From Vibrio aquaticus (GTDB lineage Bacteria; Pseudomonadota; Gammaproteobacteria; Enterobacterales; Vibrionaceae): a DNA stretch of 64,000 nucleotides. The DNA lies in contig NZ_RXZH01000001.1 in the NCBI RefSeq assembly GCF_003970385.1, forward strand, positions 1 to 64,000, given 5' to 3'. Shown here piece after piece: positions 1-8,196 of the stretch; position 1 is the stretch's first letter, and the number at the start of each line of letters is the position of its first letter. The translations under genes were made by a program, and so were the position numbers. Under the pieces are notes generated by a model. That model ran no database searches, was not told where the DNA came from, and worked only from the letters and a program-made list of their open reading frames with translations.

Positions 1-353
1 TACATTGGCTCTACATGGAGCCGAATGGTCTTATCGATACCATCTGATTCAACCGCTATTTCGATGTAAGCTGCTGACTTGGTTCTGATGGTCTTACAAA
101 GTTTGCTGTAGTGCTGTTCTGACAACCGATGATGGAAAAATTCGAGAAACTTCTGACCAATTAGGCTCTTGTGATCACTCTGATAAAAGCTAACGAAAGC
201 GGGGTTGACGTAGAACATGCTGTGGCTGTCATCAATACCGTCACAGATGACGATACCATCAGATAAAGTATCGAGAACGTTGTTCTTAAAATCACTAGGT
301 TTGTTTGTTGATGATGTTTCGGTCGTAAATAGTGAAGGCAGAGAAAATTTCAT
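1..353 (-). CDS. PAS domain protein, truncated by the window edge
   Basis: Only the first 117 or so codons lie in the window; the reading frame runs open off the left end. The start is the ATG at 353. After a polar N-terminus, residues from about 25 on read as a PAS fold: VLDTLSDGIVICDG, then FYVNPAFVSFY, then LIGQKFLEFF, the usual 'what it is now / position of the next strand / helix' order of a PAS sensor. No output domain is visible, so it could be a diguanylate cyclase, phosphodiesterase, kinase or chemoreceptor. The PAS call is by motif; ligand and output are unknown. Confidence 0.7.
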   Translation of the reverse strand, partial: MKFSLPSLFTTETSSTNKPSDFKNNVLDTLSDGIVICDGIDDSHSMFYVNPAFVSFYQSDHKSLIGQKFLEFFHHRLSEQHYSKLCKTIRTKSAAYIEIAVESDGIDKTIRLHVEPM

Positions 354-495
354 TCAGTTACCCCCTGAATAGCTATATGCATGTTGTTTTACATAAGGTT
401 AGTCTGCTTCAGTTATTACAGCAAATAATTACGGCGAGGAGGAGTGTATTGAATGGCAAATTGAGGTGATTGTGTGGAGGAATACATTTGTTATA

Positions 496-523
496 GAAAG
501 TCCAAGTGGAATCTTGGACTTTC
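496..523 (-). terminator. Hairpin downstream of the DUF3010 gene
   Basis: A perfect 11-bp stem (496-506 with 513-523) with a 6-nt loop lies just past the stop at 532. The following bases on the minus strand are only weakly T-rich, so termination is likely but not certain. Confidence 0.5.
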
Positions 524-531
524 ATCAACCA

Positions 532-960
532 TTAACCGCGCTTCATTGCACAAGCGTAAGCGGTTGAAAATGCTTGTTCTTGGTATTGTTTCAGTCCGGT
601 CTCTTTAAACTGAATAGCAAGCGGGTTACGTTTCAAACTTTCTTTAATTTCTGTTGTAGAAACAACCTCTACGTTCAATCCAGCAATCAATTGGATCGCT
701 GCCTCGAGTTTGAAACCAACGGCACCGCCTGCAAATTTGCCTTTCGTTTGGCGTTGACGAATGACTACTTTCTCAATTTGGTAGTCTTCAACCAGCTTAG
801 CGAATGAGAATTGGAACTTACGAACTTCTTCAGTGTCATTTGCGTTGCCAATAGAAATTTTAGCAACGCGACAATCCGGTAGGTGGACTACGCTATCCGC
901 ATGAGAAAGAAGACAGATTACGGCATCATTGCCTTTAAGTTCAACACCACAAATTTTCAT
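532..960 (-). CDS. DUF3010 family protein
   Basis: A 142-residue protein beginning MKICGVELKGNDAVICLL, which I recognise as the DUF3010 family, common in Vibrio and relatives with no established function. The N-terminal pattern (short strand, G-x-E-x-K-G-x-D) and a later VVIRQRQTKGKFAGG segment resemble an RNase H-like fold, but that is inference. There is no signal peptide or membrane segment, so it should be cytoplasmic. It stands alone: upstream is a candidate TATAAT box at 990-995 on the minus strand, and downstream a hairpin. An AGG at suitable spacing supports the ATG at 960. Confidence 0.85.
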   Translation of the reverse strand: MKICGVELKGNDAVICLLSHADSVVHLPDCRVAKISIGNANDTEEVRKFQFSFAKLVEDYQIEKVVIRQRQTKGKFAGGAVGFKLEAAIQLIAGLNVEVVSTTEIKESLKRNPLAIQFKETGLKQYQEQAFSTAYACAMKRG

Positions 961-989
961 GTTTATACCTAGTTAGTAATATCGCGGGC

Positions 990-995
990 ATTATA
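990..995 (-). promoter_or_regulatory. Candidate -10 box for the DUF3010 gene
   Basis: The minus strand reads TATAAT about 30 bases upstream of the start codon. A convincing -35 hexamer at 16-18 bp was not found, so this is a partial promoter call. Confidence 0.35.
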
Positions 996-1043
996 GCGAG
1001 CAAGTCACCGTAAAAGATAGTCATTGCGCTTCGTTTCTGGTGT

Positions 1044-1415
1044 CTAAGGGCACAACGGTCCGAGTTGAGCGACTTCTTCAATCATATAATCATTTCTCAG
1101 GTTTCTATAAACAACCGTATGCCAAACTTCGCCATTCTCAAGAGTGAACTCAATGGCATAATTGACGCCGTTAACAACTTGTGTTCTGACTTCGTTGACT
1201 TGTTTTAGCTTTGATGCGGTATTCATCTGAGAAAGTACTGTATTGACGGCACGCTGAGCTTCTGGGGTTAGCTCAGAAACACTCCAGCCACCTGCAAGTG
1301 CTTCGGTGCGGCACATCGGGCTGATTGACGCGGGATCTTTCTCTGGCTGTGTTGTTTGGCTGCAGCCGGCTAGTGTGGCGAGAGCTGTTAGAGAAACTAA
1401 CCATACTTTATTCAT
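1044..1415 (-). CDS. Small outer-envelope lipoprotein, unknown function
   Basis: A 123-residue protein with a classic lipoprotein signal: MNKVWLVSLTALATLAGC, with the lipobox LAGC and predicted acylation at Cys18. The mature part has two further cysteines, one near residue 34 (PMCRTEAL) and one at the C-terminus (GPLCP), which could form a disulfide in the periplasm. The middle reads like a small alpha/beta domain of the cystatin type (AINYAIEFTLENGEVWHTVVYR), but I cannot assign a family firmly. An AAGGAG ribosome site lies at good spacing before the ATG. It is not in an obvious operon. Confidence 0.75.
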   Translation of the reverse strand: MNKVWLVSLTALATLAGCSQTTQPEKDPASISPMCRTEALAGGWSVSELTPEAQRAVNTVLSQMNTASKLKQVNEVRTQVVNGVNYAIEFTLENGEVWHTVVYRNLRNDYMIEEVAQLGPLCP

Positions 1416-1794
1416 GATAACTCCTTGGCAAAATAGTTAACTGACGGTTATGTATTAAAAGTAACCTACAAAACAGAATATGCACCGAGTATAACTACTC
1501 ATAAGAGTTCAACATCAAAACAAAGTCAGAATAACGCCTTTTATTAACAACAAAACGGCTCATCTGTAGAAAGTTGATGCGATGAGCTGTTGCCGCTCTC
1601 TAAGAATAAAGCGGCAATTGAGCTATATTTATATCGGTGAGTCGAGTTGGGGGGAAATCTAACTGCTTGATATTTCGTGTATTGATTTAGGTATCACGGA
1701 CTTGGTATTTGAATTGCTTAGTCTAAATAGTGTCGATGGTATCGCGACATGGATAACGATAACGTTGAAGGCAGTGGATGCATAGGACAAGGAA
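1416..1794. other. Intergenic region with two adjacent inverted repeats
   Basis: A 379-base gap between two divergently transcribed lipoprotein genes. It holds two neighbouring hairpins: a 7-bp stem at 1558-1564/1581-1587 and an 8-bp stem at 1590-1597/1610-1617. Neither is followed by a T-run, so they are not clear terminators. No open reading frame with a ribosome site was seen. Confidence 0.4.
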
Positions 1795-2625
1795 ATGAGG
1801 AAAGTTGGATTATTACTCATCATATGTAGTGCGCTTATCGGGTGTAGTTCCAAGTTCGTCTACAACAATATGGATTGGTTGTTGGTCGAATACTTAGAAG
1901 ATTATGTCGAGCTCGATAACGCGCAAGAAGATCTGGTAGAACGAAAGATTGAAGTCTTAAGTGAATGGCACCGCCGAGAAGAGATCCCGAATTATATTGC
2001 TCACCTAGATGAACTCATAGCGATTGAACCACAGGGCTTCACTATCGAGCAGTTACAAGTGCAGCAAGATAAGATACAGCAGCACTCGCTTCGTTTGGTC
2101 GCTCGAATTGCCCCTGAGATGTACGCGTTGGCGACAGAGCTATCGGATAGCCAAGTTGATGAATTGATGGACAGCATACGAGTGCGGCACACTAAATATA
2201 AGAAAAAGTACCAAAAGCTCAGCGAAGTCGAAACGAAAGCGCGATACAAAGAACGCATCGTCGATAGCCTCGAAACCTGGATGGATGATTTAACCCAAGA
2301 TCAGTTGAAGATAGTTGATGATTGGGTCGATGAGCTCTATGTCACCACAGAGGATTGGATCAACTATCAAACCAATATGCGTATCGAAGTGAACTCCTTG
2401 CTTGATCACAGACTTAATGTCGCGAGCTTTCAGCCCCAGTTTAACAAGCTGATGTTTAACCCTGACAGTTTGTACCCGCCTCATCTAGAGAAAAAAATAG
2501 AGTTCAATAAGAAAATTGGTAATCAGTACTTGGTGAAAGTGATTAACGCCATGACGGATGAGCAAACGGAATATTACCGTGAAGAGTTGCAAGATTGGAA
2601 AGATCTGGCTCAATCTGTTTTATAG
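1795..2625 (+). CDS. DUF6279 family lipoprotein
   Basis: A 276-residue lipoprotein with the lipobox LIGC (acylated Cys about residue 17) after a short hydrophobic stretch. The mature N-terminus, FVYNNMDWLLVEYLEDYVEL, is the signature of the DUF6279 family, followed by a long, mostly helical and charged body (EDLVERKIEVLSEWHRREE, TDEQTEYYREELQDW). Members occur across Vibrio and related genera and have no assigned role. The protein should sit on the inner leaflet of the outer membrane or in the periplasm. It runs alone, upstream of and in the same direction as the TSUP permease gene, about 90 bases away. Confidence 0.85.
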   Translation: MRKVGLLLIICSALIGCSSKFVYNNMDWLLVEYLEDYVELDNAQEDLVERKIEVLSEWHRREEIPNYIAHLDELIAIEPQGFTIEQLQVQQDKIQQHSLRLVARIAPEMYALATELSDSQVDELMDSIRVRHTKYKKKYQKLSEVETKARYKERIVDSLETWMDDLTQDQLKIVDDWVDELYVTTEDWINYQTNMRIEVNSLLDHRLNVASFQPQFNKLMFNPDSLYPPHLEKKIEFNKKIGNQYLVKVINAMTDEQTEYYREELQDWKDLAQSVL

Positions 2626-2712
2626 ACATCCGTACAAATGAGATCGCTGACTATTTGAACAATCACCAAGGCGGGTTAGAGTAAAGGATTGTTTTCTAAC
2701 ACAGTCATTAAA

Positions 2713-3477
2713 ATGGAATGGATTCTATTGTTTGGTGCGGGCGTCCTTGGTGGGATACTAAACAGCATCGCCGGAGGAGGGAGTTTTATTACCTTTCCTG
2801 CTCTTATGTTCGTTGGCGTGCCTCCTGTTATTGCTAACGCAACGAATACCTTTGCCGCTTGTGCCGGTTATATCAGTGGTACTTACGGCTTTCGTGACGA
2901 TATTACCAACACTGGACAACGATTGGCACCGACGATTGTCTTGAGCCTTATCGGTGGTGCTCTTGGCGCCTATTTGCTCCTGACCGTTTCAGAAACGCAA
3001 TTCTTAACGGCTATTCCATGGCTTTTACTTTTCGCGACCTTACTGTTTTTGTTTGGTGAGACGCTTAGCAGTGCCTTAAGCCGTATATCTCAATCATCAA
3101 GTAATGGTTCAAAATTGGGTTTGGCTGCGATCTCCATCATGTTGGTTGTCGTGTCGGCTTACGGCGGATTTTTTAATGCCGGTCTTGGTGTGGTGGTATT
3201 AAGTTATTTAGTCTTGGCGGGTTATCGCGACATCAACCAAATGAATGGCCTAAAATTGCTGATCTCTTCGTGCGTGTCTATTGTCGCGATTATTATCTTT
3301 GTGATTGATGGCTCGATCGATTGGGGACGAGGCGTCGCGGTGATGCTTGGCACTTTATCTGGTGGCTACGTAGCAGCACGTGTATCGCGTCAGATTGAGC
3401 AGAAATACGTCAAAGGGTTTGTGGGTTTTTCGAGCATTGTGATGACGGTTTATTTCTTTATTGATACTTATGCTTAG
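2713..3477 (+). CDS. TSUP family permease (TauE/SafE-like sulfite/organosulfonate exporter family)
   Basis: A membrane protein of about 254 residues with eight or so hydrophobic segments. The family signature is clear: GGILNSIAGGGSFITFPAL near the N-terminus and its second copy VVSAYGGFFNAGLGVVVLSYL in the middle, the internal duplication of the TSUP (formerly DUF81/TauE) fold. Members move sulfite, sulfoacetate or other small anions through the inner membrane; nothing here fixes the substrate. The ATG at 2713 gives the usual MEWILLFGAG start. A TTG at 2689 would add eight residues but sits directly against the AAAGGA site, so the true start is uncertain. Confidence 0.85.
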   Translation: MEWILLFGAGVLGGILNSIAGGGSFITFPALMFVGVPPVIANATNTFAACAGYISGTYGFRDDITNTGQRLAPTIVLSLIGGALGAYLLLTVSETQFLTAIPWLLLFATLLFLFGETLSSALSRISQSSSNGSKLGLAAISIMLVVVSAYGGFFNAGLGVVVLSYLVLAGYRDINQMNGLKLLISSCVSIVAIIIFVIDGSIDWGRGVAVMLGTLSGGYVAARVSRQIEQKYVKGFVGFSSIVMTVYFFIDTYA

Positions 3478-3625
3478 AACAAATAGTGAGCAATTGAGCA
3501 TGGTCACATGCCGAGCTCTTTTGAGTTCAATTTAGGTTAATTTAGCTTCGATCTTGGCATACTGAATACATCCAATAGAGGGCACTTCAACCTGGAAGTG
3601 AACCTTGTCAGATGTAGGAGGAATT

Positions 3626-3811
3626 ATGGATAGAAAACTAGGCAGAGTGATGTCGAGCAGCCGAATGATTACCTTCATTGCTTTTCTTGCCGCGACGTTT
3701 GCATGGGTGTTAAGCATGCCCGCGTTGTTTACGGTTTCGTTAATCGCGTTAGTCGCCAGCGGCATGTTGTATCTAAACGATAAGAGAAAAAGCGAAAAAA
3801 AGAGCGCCTAG
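3626..3811 (+). CDS. Small membrane protein, unknown function
   Basis: A 61-residue protein with a basic N-terminus, two hydrophobic segments (about residues 14-32 and 34-50) and a very basic tail, NDKRKSEKKSA. An excellent ribosome site, AGGAGGA at 3616-3622, sits four bases before the ATG and argues that it is a real gene. The layout predicts a helical hairpin in the inner membrane with both ends in the cytoplasm. I do not recognise the family. Its last codons overlap the terminator of the convergent aldehyde dehydrogenase gene. Confidence 0.65.
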   Translation: MDRKLGRVMSSSRMITFIAFLAATFAWVLSMPALFTVSLIALVASGMLYLNDKRKSEKKSA

Positions 3812-3819
3812 CGGCGCTC
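3795..3819 (-). terminator. Terminator of the aldehyde dehydrogenase gene
   Basis: On the minus strand a GC-rich 7-bp stem (3813-3819 with 3802-3808, loop of four) is followed by seven T residues, a textbook intrinsic terminator. It begins ten bases past the stop at 3829 and overlaps the 3' end of the small membrane protein gene on the other strand. Confidence 0.8.
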
Positions 3820-3828
3820 CATCGAGAG

Positions 3829-5349
3829 TTAGAAGAAACCTAATGGATTAACGTCATAACTGATCAGTAGGTTTTTCGTGTTCTGATAATGGTCGAGCAT
3901 CATTTTGTGCGTTTCGCGGCCGATACCAGACTTTTTATAGCCACCGAATGCCGCATGAGCAGGGTAGGCATGGTAACAGTTGACCCACACTCGTCCCGCT
4001 TCAATGTTTCGACCCATGCGATACGCTAGGTTCGCATCACGAGTCCAAACACCTGCGCCTAGGCCATATTCCGTGTCATTGGCAATGGCGAGTGCTTCTG
4101 CTTCATCTTTGAACTTAGTAACTGCAATTACAGGGCCGAAGATCTCTTCTTGGAAGACTCGCATCTTATTGTTGCCTTCAAGCAAGGTCGGTTGAATGTA
4201 GTAACCAGAACCGATGTCACCGGTCTGTTGCGAGATCTCACCACCAAACACCACTTTCGCGCCTTCCTGACGGCCAATCTCTAAATAGCTTAGAATTTTA
4301 TCGAACTGCTCTTGTGACGCTTGTGCACCAACTTGAGTGTCCGTATCGAGTGGATTGCCTTGTTGGATGGTCTTAGCGCGCTCTGCGACTTTAGCAATGA
4401 ACTGATCGTATACCGACTCATGCACCAGCACCCGTGAAGGACAGGTACAGACTTCCCCTTGGTTGAAGAAAGCCAGCAGAGTACCTTCAATACATTTATC
4501 AAGATATTCATCTTCGTGGTCAAACACATCAGGGAAATAGATATTCGGTGACTTACCGCCTAGCTCTACTGTCGAAGGAATTAGGCTGTCTGCCGCGCAT
4601 TTAAGAATATGGTTACCGATCTCTGTTGAACCCGTAAAGGCCAGTTTGGCAATTCTGTTGCTGGTGGCAAGCGCTTGGCCTGCTTCACTACCAAAGCCGT
4701 TCACAATATTAACAACGCCTGCCGGGATAAGATCGCCGATTTTTTCCATCAATAATAGAATGGAAGTTGGGGTTTGCTCTGCGGGTTTGAGTACCACACA
4801 ACAACCTGCGGCTAATGCGGGAGCGAGTTTCCAAGCAGCCATTAACATTGGGAAGTTCCATGGAATGATCTGCCCTACAACGCCAATCGGTTCAGGAAAA
4901 TGGTAGCTGGCAGTATTGACGTCAAGCTCGGCCGCGCTGCCTTCTTGTGCGCGAATACAACCTGCAAAGTAGCGGAAATGGTCAACCACTAGCGGTAAAT
5001 CGGCCGCTAGCGTTTCTCTGACTGGTTTGCCATTTTCCCAAGTTTCAGCAACCGCTAGTTCTTCAATATGTTGCTCAATTCTGTCGGCAATCTTTAGAAG
5101 TATATTTGAACGTTCAGTTACGCTGGTCGCTGCCCAGCTAGCGCGAACCTGATGAGCGGCATCAAGCGCCAAATTAATATCAGCTTCACCAGAGCGAGCG
5201 ACTTGGCAATAGGCTTGGCCATTAACAGGTGACGTGTTGTCAAAGTATTCACCAGAGACAGGCTTAACCCATTCTCCCCCGATAAAGTTGTCATAGTGTG
5301 TCTTAAAGTTAACGACTGAACCTTGGCTGCCCGGTTGCGCGTAAATCAT
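3829..5349 (-). CDS. NAD-dependent aldehyde dehydrogenase (AldB/ExaC-like)
   Basis: A 506-residue, full-length aldehyde dehydrogenase. The general base is in [12 protein letters not shown] and the catalytic cysteine in [11 protein letters not shown]; the N-terminal [20 protein letters not shown] and C-terminal [17 protein letters not shown] segments are those of the AldB/ExaC branch, which oxidises acetaldehyde and other short aldehydes to acids with NAD(P). The cytoplasmic enzyme is transcribed divergently from an AcoR-like sigma-54 activator, the same pairing seen for acetoin and alcohol catabolic dehydrogenases. A -24/-12 promoter candidate lies about 100 bases upstream. AAGGAA precedes the ATG by eight bases. 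Natural substrate is inferred, not shown. Confidence 0.92.
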   Translation of the reverse strand: MIYAQPGSQGSVVNFKTHYDNFIGGEWVKPVSGEYFDNTSPVNGQAYCQVARSGEADINLALDAAHQVRASWAATSVTERSNILLKIADRIEQHIEELAVAETWENGKPVRETLAADLPLVVDHFRYFAGCIRAQEGSAAELDVNTASYHFPEPIGVVGQIIPWNFPMLMAAWKLAPALAAGCCVVLKPAEQTPTSILLLMEKIGDLIPAGVVNIVNGFGSEAGQALATSNRIAKLAFTGSTEIGNHILKCAADSLIPSTVELGGKSPNIYFPDVFDHEDEYLDKCIEGTLLAFFNQGEVCTCPSRVLVHESVYDQFIAKVAERAKTIQQGNPLDTDTQVGAQASQEQFDKILSYLEIGRQEGAKVVFGGEISQQTGDIGSGYYIQPTLLEGNNKMRVFQEEIFGPVIAVTKFKDEAEALAIANDTEYGLGAGVWTRDANLAYRMGRNIEAGRVWVNCYHAYPAHAAFGGYKKSGIGRETHKMMLDHYQNTKNLLISYDVNPLGFF

Positions 5350-5446
5350 AAAAATTTCCTTATTGTGTTCACTTCTTTGAGTTTTTAAGTCGCTAATTTG
5401 TCACCGATGGACGGTGAACAATTCGCGAGTTATCAAAGTAGGTAAC

Positions 5447-5461
5447 GCAAATCACAGACCA
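5447..5461 (-). promoter_or_regulatory. Candidate sigma-54 (-24/-12) promoter for the aldehyde dehydrogenase
   Basis: The minus strand reads TGGTCTGTGATTTGC: an invariant GG and GC separated by exactly ten bases, with TGG and TTGC matching the consensus TGGCACG-N4-TTGC. It points at the aldehyde dehydrogenase gene and leaves a leader of roughly 85 bases. The divergent gene encodes a sigma-54 activator, which makes the match much more credible than the sequence alone. Confidence 0.65.
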
Positions 5462-5542
5462 AATGTTAAAAACTTGTTGTAATTTTTATCTGAGGCTAGA
5501 GTATTCAAAGGCTACGAGATGGCGTTTAAAACAGAGGGAGTG

Positions 5543-5611
5543 ACTGAACAGCAAAAGGTAACTGTTCAGTTGTTCAAAATTGGAACACTTTGATTGTTCA
5601 ATATTGGGACA
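5543..5611. promoter_or_regulatory. Cluster of dyad sites, likely upstream activator sites
   Basis: Three related inverted repeats lie side by side. A perfect 9-bp repeat, ACTGAACAG / CTGTTCAGT, occupies 5543-5551 and 5562-5570. Then come two copies of an 18-bp element at 5570-5587 and 5594-5611 (start to start 24 bp), each of the form TGTTC-N7-GAACA or GGACA. They lie 82-150 bp upstream of the -24/-12 element, the usual distance for an enhancer-binding protein. The last copy also covers the ribosome-site region of the regulator gene, so autoregulation is possible. Confidence 0.6.
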
Positions 5612-5614
5612 GCT

Positions 5615-7384
5615 ATGGAATTACAATCTTTCTCAACAGATGGTTGGCTCGCTTCTTCTTGGGAGAGGAGCTCCAATGCAGGCTTGAAACAAATCAAAAA
5701 GCCTGACGATATCCACCTGCCTAACTCAATGTTGAAGGAGAGATGCTACACGTCGCAAGCGGTCATTGAGGCGGTAAAAGAGTCGGCACTTCCTTTGTTC
5801 AATCAAGTGCTTGCTCATAGTGATAGCCGCTTAATCTTAACCGACCCTGATGGGGTAGTACTTGCCGCTTGGGGCCAAGATAGATTTCGTGAACGTCTGT
5901 TATCCATCGCACTTGAGCCAGGAAGTTGCTGGCAAGAAAAGCTGAAAGGGACCAATGCAATTGGCACGGCCCTATATGAGAAAAGGGCAGTGTCTATCAT
6001 CGGTGATCAGCACTTTATCAAACAGCATCGCTTTATCAGCTGTTCTGCGAGCCCTTTGTTTAATCCTGAAGGGCAGCTAGTGGGTGTGCTTGATATTACC
6101 AGTGAGCAGAGTCGACATGATGTGACCACGCAAGTGCTGGTGCAGAATATGGTGCAGCTCATTGAAAACCACCTACTGACCCATACGCCTGATGGTGCGA
6201 TTCAAATCAATGTCGCTCACGATGAATCGGTATTAAAAAGTGGCTGGCAAGGGATCGTCATTGCTAACGAGCATGGTGAAGTATTAGCTCATAACCAAGT
6301 GGCGGCGCAGCTAATCCCTGATGTAACACTAGTGGGGGCGAGTATTGATACGCTCTTTGAACGATCTAATATGGGGTCGCAACCTCTCATCTTCGACAAA
6401 AAGGGGCTCGGCAAGCGAACGCTACCGAAAAAGAGCTTAACCCCATCCAGTCAGCTCCATTATGGAGAAGACAAGATTGAACTTGCTTGGCAGCAGGCAA
6501 ACAAAGTGATAGGGCGTGATATTAATTTGCTTATCCTTGGAGAAACAGGGGTTGGCAAAGGCGAATTTGTCAAAGCGTTGCACAAACAAAGCGACCGAGC
6601 GAAGCATGCGTTAATCACAGTCAACTGCGGTGCCTTGCCTAAAGATCTCATCGAATCGGAATTGTTTGGCCATGCTCCCGGCGCGTTTACGGGCGCGAGC
6701 AAAAATGGCTATTTGGGTAAGATTAGGCAAGCGGATAAAGGGGTGTTGTTCCTCGATGAAATCGGAGAAATGCCGTTAGATGCGCAGTGCCGCCTGCTAA
6801 CCGTTTTACAAGACAAGATGGTCATGCCGGTTGGTGAGGCAAAAAGCCATCGTGTCGATATCCAAGTCATCTCCGCCACACACCAGAACCTTCAGCAATT
6901 GGTCGAGCAAGGTAAGTTTAGAGAAGATCTGTACTATCGTTTAAACGGTCTGGTTGTGACTTTACCTCCACTCAGAGAAAGGCAAGACAAAGAAAGCCTT
7001 ATCCAAGCCATCTTCGGGAAGTATAAGCAAGGCTATCAGTCGATCTCCCCCGCTTTAATGGAAGGGCTGCTAAGCTACCACTGGAAGGGAAATTTACGGG
7101 AACTGGATAACCTTCTTAAGGTGACAGCACTTATTGCCAATGAACAAGACGAGCTGACAGCAGAACATATTCCGCAGCATTTTGCTCAGCCGTTGATGAG
7201 CCAAGCGAAAGCCGTAGATGAGTGTCAGGAAGCCGATCTCAATACGACATTAAATCAAACCCTAATCACGGCTTACCAGAGCCATAAAGGCAATATAAGT
7301 AAGGTTTCACGCGTATTGGGCGTGAGTCGCAATACTGTCTATCGCAAGCTTAAAGTGTTGGGGCTTTTGCCGTCTAACGAATAG
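5615..7384 (+). CDS. AcoR-like sigma-54-dependent transcriptional activator
   Basis: A 589-residue bacterial enhancer-binding protein. Residues 60-200 form a GAF-type sensor (NQVLAHSDSRLILTDPDG, then GTNAIGTALYEK, a signature of the AcoR group). The AAA+ domain follows from about 280, with Walker A LGETGVGKGEF, the sigma-54 contact loop GAFTGA and Walker B GVLFLDEIGE. The C-terminus is a Fis-type helix-turn-helix, NISKVSRVLGVSRNTVYRKL. All residues needed for sigma-54 activation appear intact. It should activate the divergent aldehyde dehydrogenase in response to a small ligand such as acetoin or an aldehyde. The ATG at 5615 is preferred over a TTG at 5594, which lies inside the dyad cluster. 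Its 3' end overlaps the convergent VOC gene by 11 bases. Confidence 0.9.
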   Translation: MELQSFSTDGWLASSWERSSNAGLKQIKKPDDIHLPNSMLKERCYTSQAVIEAVKESALPLFNQVLAHSDSRLILTDPDGVVLAAWGQDRFRERLLSIALEPGSCWQEKLKGTNAIGTALYEKRAVSIIGDQHFIKQHRFISCSASPLFNPEGQLVGVLDITSEQSRHDVTTQVLVQNMVQLIENHLLTHTPDGAIQINVAHDESVLKSGWQGIVIANEHGEVLAHNQVAAQLIPDVTLVGASIDTLFERSNMGSQPLIFDKKGLGKRTLPKKSLTPSSQLHYGEDKIELAWQQANKVIGRDINLLILGETGVGKGEFVKALHKQSDRAKHALITVNCGALPKDLIESELFGHAPGAFTGASKNGYLGKIRQADKGVLFLDEIGEMPLDAQCRLLTVLQDKMVMPVGEAKSHRVDIQVISATHQNLQQLVEQGKFREDLYYRLNGLVVTLPPLRERQDKESLIQAIFGKYKQGYQSISPALMEGLLSYHWKGNLRELDNLLKVTALIANEQDELTAEHIPQHFAQPLMSQAKAVDECQEADLNTTLNQTLITAYQSHKGNISKVSRVLGVSRNTVYRKLKVLGLLPSNE

Positions 7385-7778
7385 TTTGACCAGATATGGC
7401 CGGATGATAGAGCGGTTGAATGACATGTCCCTCGGGATCTTTGCAATGGAAGCTTCTTGCGCCATCGCTATGGTCGTGTGGGGCGTCGAGTAATGTCACG
7501 CCTTTAAACTGCATGTATTCATACCATTCGTGTAATTGCTCTTTGCTATCCACAATCAAACCAAAATGATCGACGCTAATAGGCGAGCATATTCTTTGCG
7601 CAGTGGCACGGCCTAATGAGAGGTTGTCGCAGCCGTTAGTCAGGTAAATCAGATTCTTGCTCGCACGGCGTAGAACTTTCATGCCTAGAATATCGGTATA
7701 AAACGTTTCACATTCCTCAAACTTTTGCACCACCAAGGCGATATGCCTGATCCCCGAAAACGATGTTGGTCTTTCCAT
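7374..7778 (-). CDS. VOC family (glyoxalase/bleomycin-resistance fold) protein
   Basis: A 134-residue single vicinal-oxygen-chelate domain pair. It opens IRHIALVVQKFEECETFYTDILGMKVLRR in family style, has the second module start VDHFGLIVDSKEQLHEWY and ends CKDPEGHVIQPLYHP. Histidines at the first and second module starts fit metal ligands, and the last acidic ligand may be replaced by the EGHVIQ region. Members include lyases, dioxygenases and antibiotic-binding proteins; the substrate cannot be told. It is divergent from the monooxygenase gene and shares with it the palindrome at 7809-7826. AAGGA lies nine bases before the ATG. Confidence 0.82.
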   Translation of the reverse strand: MERPTSFSGIRHIALVVQKFEECETFYTDILGMKVLRRASKNLIYLTNGCDNLSLGRATAQRICSPISVDHFGLIVDSKEQLHEWYEYMQFKGVTLLDAPHDHSDGARSFHCKDPEGHVIQPLYHPAISGQTIR

Positions 7779-7808
7779 GACGACTTTTCCTTGTATTGAA
7801 TTTTATTT

Positions 7809-7826
7809 ATTATTGTATACAATAAT
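7809..7826. promoter_or_regulatory. Perfect 18-bp palindrome, likely GntR/FCD-type operator
   Basis: ATTATTGTATACAATAAT is identical on both strands and sits in the 90-base gap between the divergent VOC and monooxygenase genes. Its core TTGTATACAA is the kind of dyad bound by FadR/FCD-class GntR regulators. The same 10-bp core recurs at 7981-7990 inside the monooxygenase gene. No GntR gene is in the window. Confidence 0.6.
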
Positions 7827-7870
7827 TTCATGATATGGCAATGACGTGATAATCAGTTCAGGGAAGAATG

Positions 7871-8179
7871 ATGAGTATGTACTGTATAGTAGTTTCTAAT
7901 CGTGTGAAGGAAGGTAAAGAAAAGGAGTACCTAGCAATCATGCAGGAGAACGCGAAATCTTCAGTTAGTAATGAGGTTGGTTGTATACAATTTGATGTTC
8001 TCGGAGACACAGATAACCCGCAGTTATTCCATCTTTATGAAATCTATCATTCTTCAAAAGCGCTAGCTGAACACAAAACGACACCACATTATTTATCTAG
8101 CCGAGAAAAGTTGGCCAATATTGTTGTTGAGCAATCGGTCATTCGTTCAAATGTCGTTATGATGAATAGCAAAAAATAA
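7871..8179 (+). CDS. Antibiotic biosynthesis monooxygenase (ABM) family, putative quinol monooxygenase
   Basis: A 102-residue ferredoxin-like-fold protein of the ABM/YgiN type: MYCIVVSNRVKEGKEKEYLAI at the start, SVSNEVGCIQFDVLGDTDNP in the middle and FHLYEIYHSSKALAEHKTTPHY toward the end, the last being the family's most conserved block (E..Y.....A...H...P.). These small cofactor-free dimers oxidise quinols or polyketide-like rings. Three close ATGs are possible (7868, 7871, 7877); AGGGA at 7860-7864 suits 7871 best. The stop is 17 bases from ytoQ, implying one transcript. A second copy of the operator core lies inside this gene. Confidence 0.83.
   Translation: MSMYCIVVSNRVKEGKEKEYLAIMQENAKSSVSNEVGCIQFDVLGDTDNPQLFHLYEIYHSSKALAEHKTTPHYLSSREKLANIVVEQSVIRSNVVMMNSKK
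7981..7990. promoter_or_regulatory. Second TTGTATACAA operator core, intragenic
   Basis: An exact repeat of the 10-bp palindromic core of the upstream operator, 166 bases further on and about 110 bases into the monooxygenase coding sequence. Such spacing would allow DNA looping by a dimeric or tetrameric repressor; chance occurrence cannot be excluded. Confidence 0.4.
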
Positions 8180-8196
8180 CAAAGGGAGAGAAGCGC

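Noticed and set aside
1558..1617. Two hairpins as a small RNA or riboswitch
   Set aside because: No promoter, T-run or known motif accompanies them; short stems of this size are common in AT-rich gaps.
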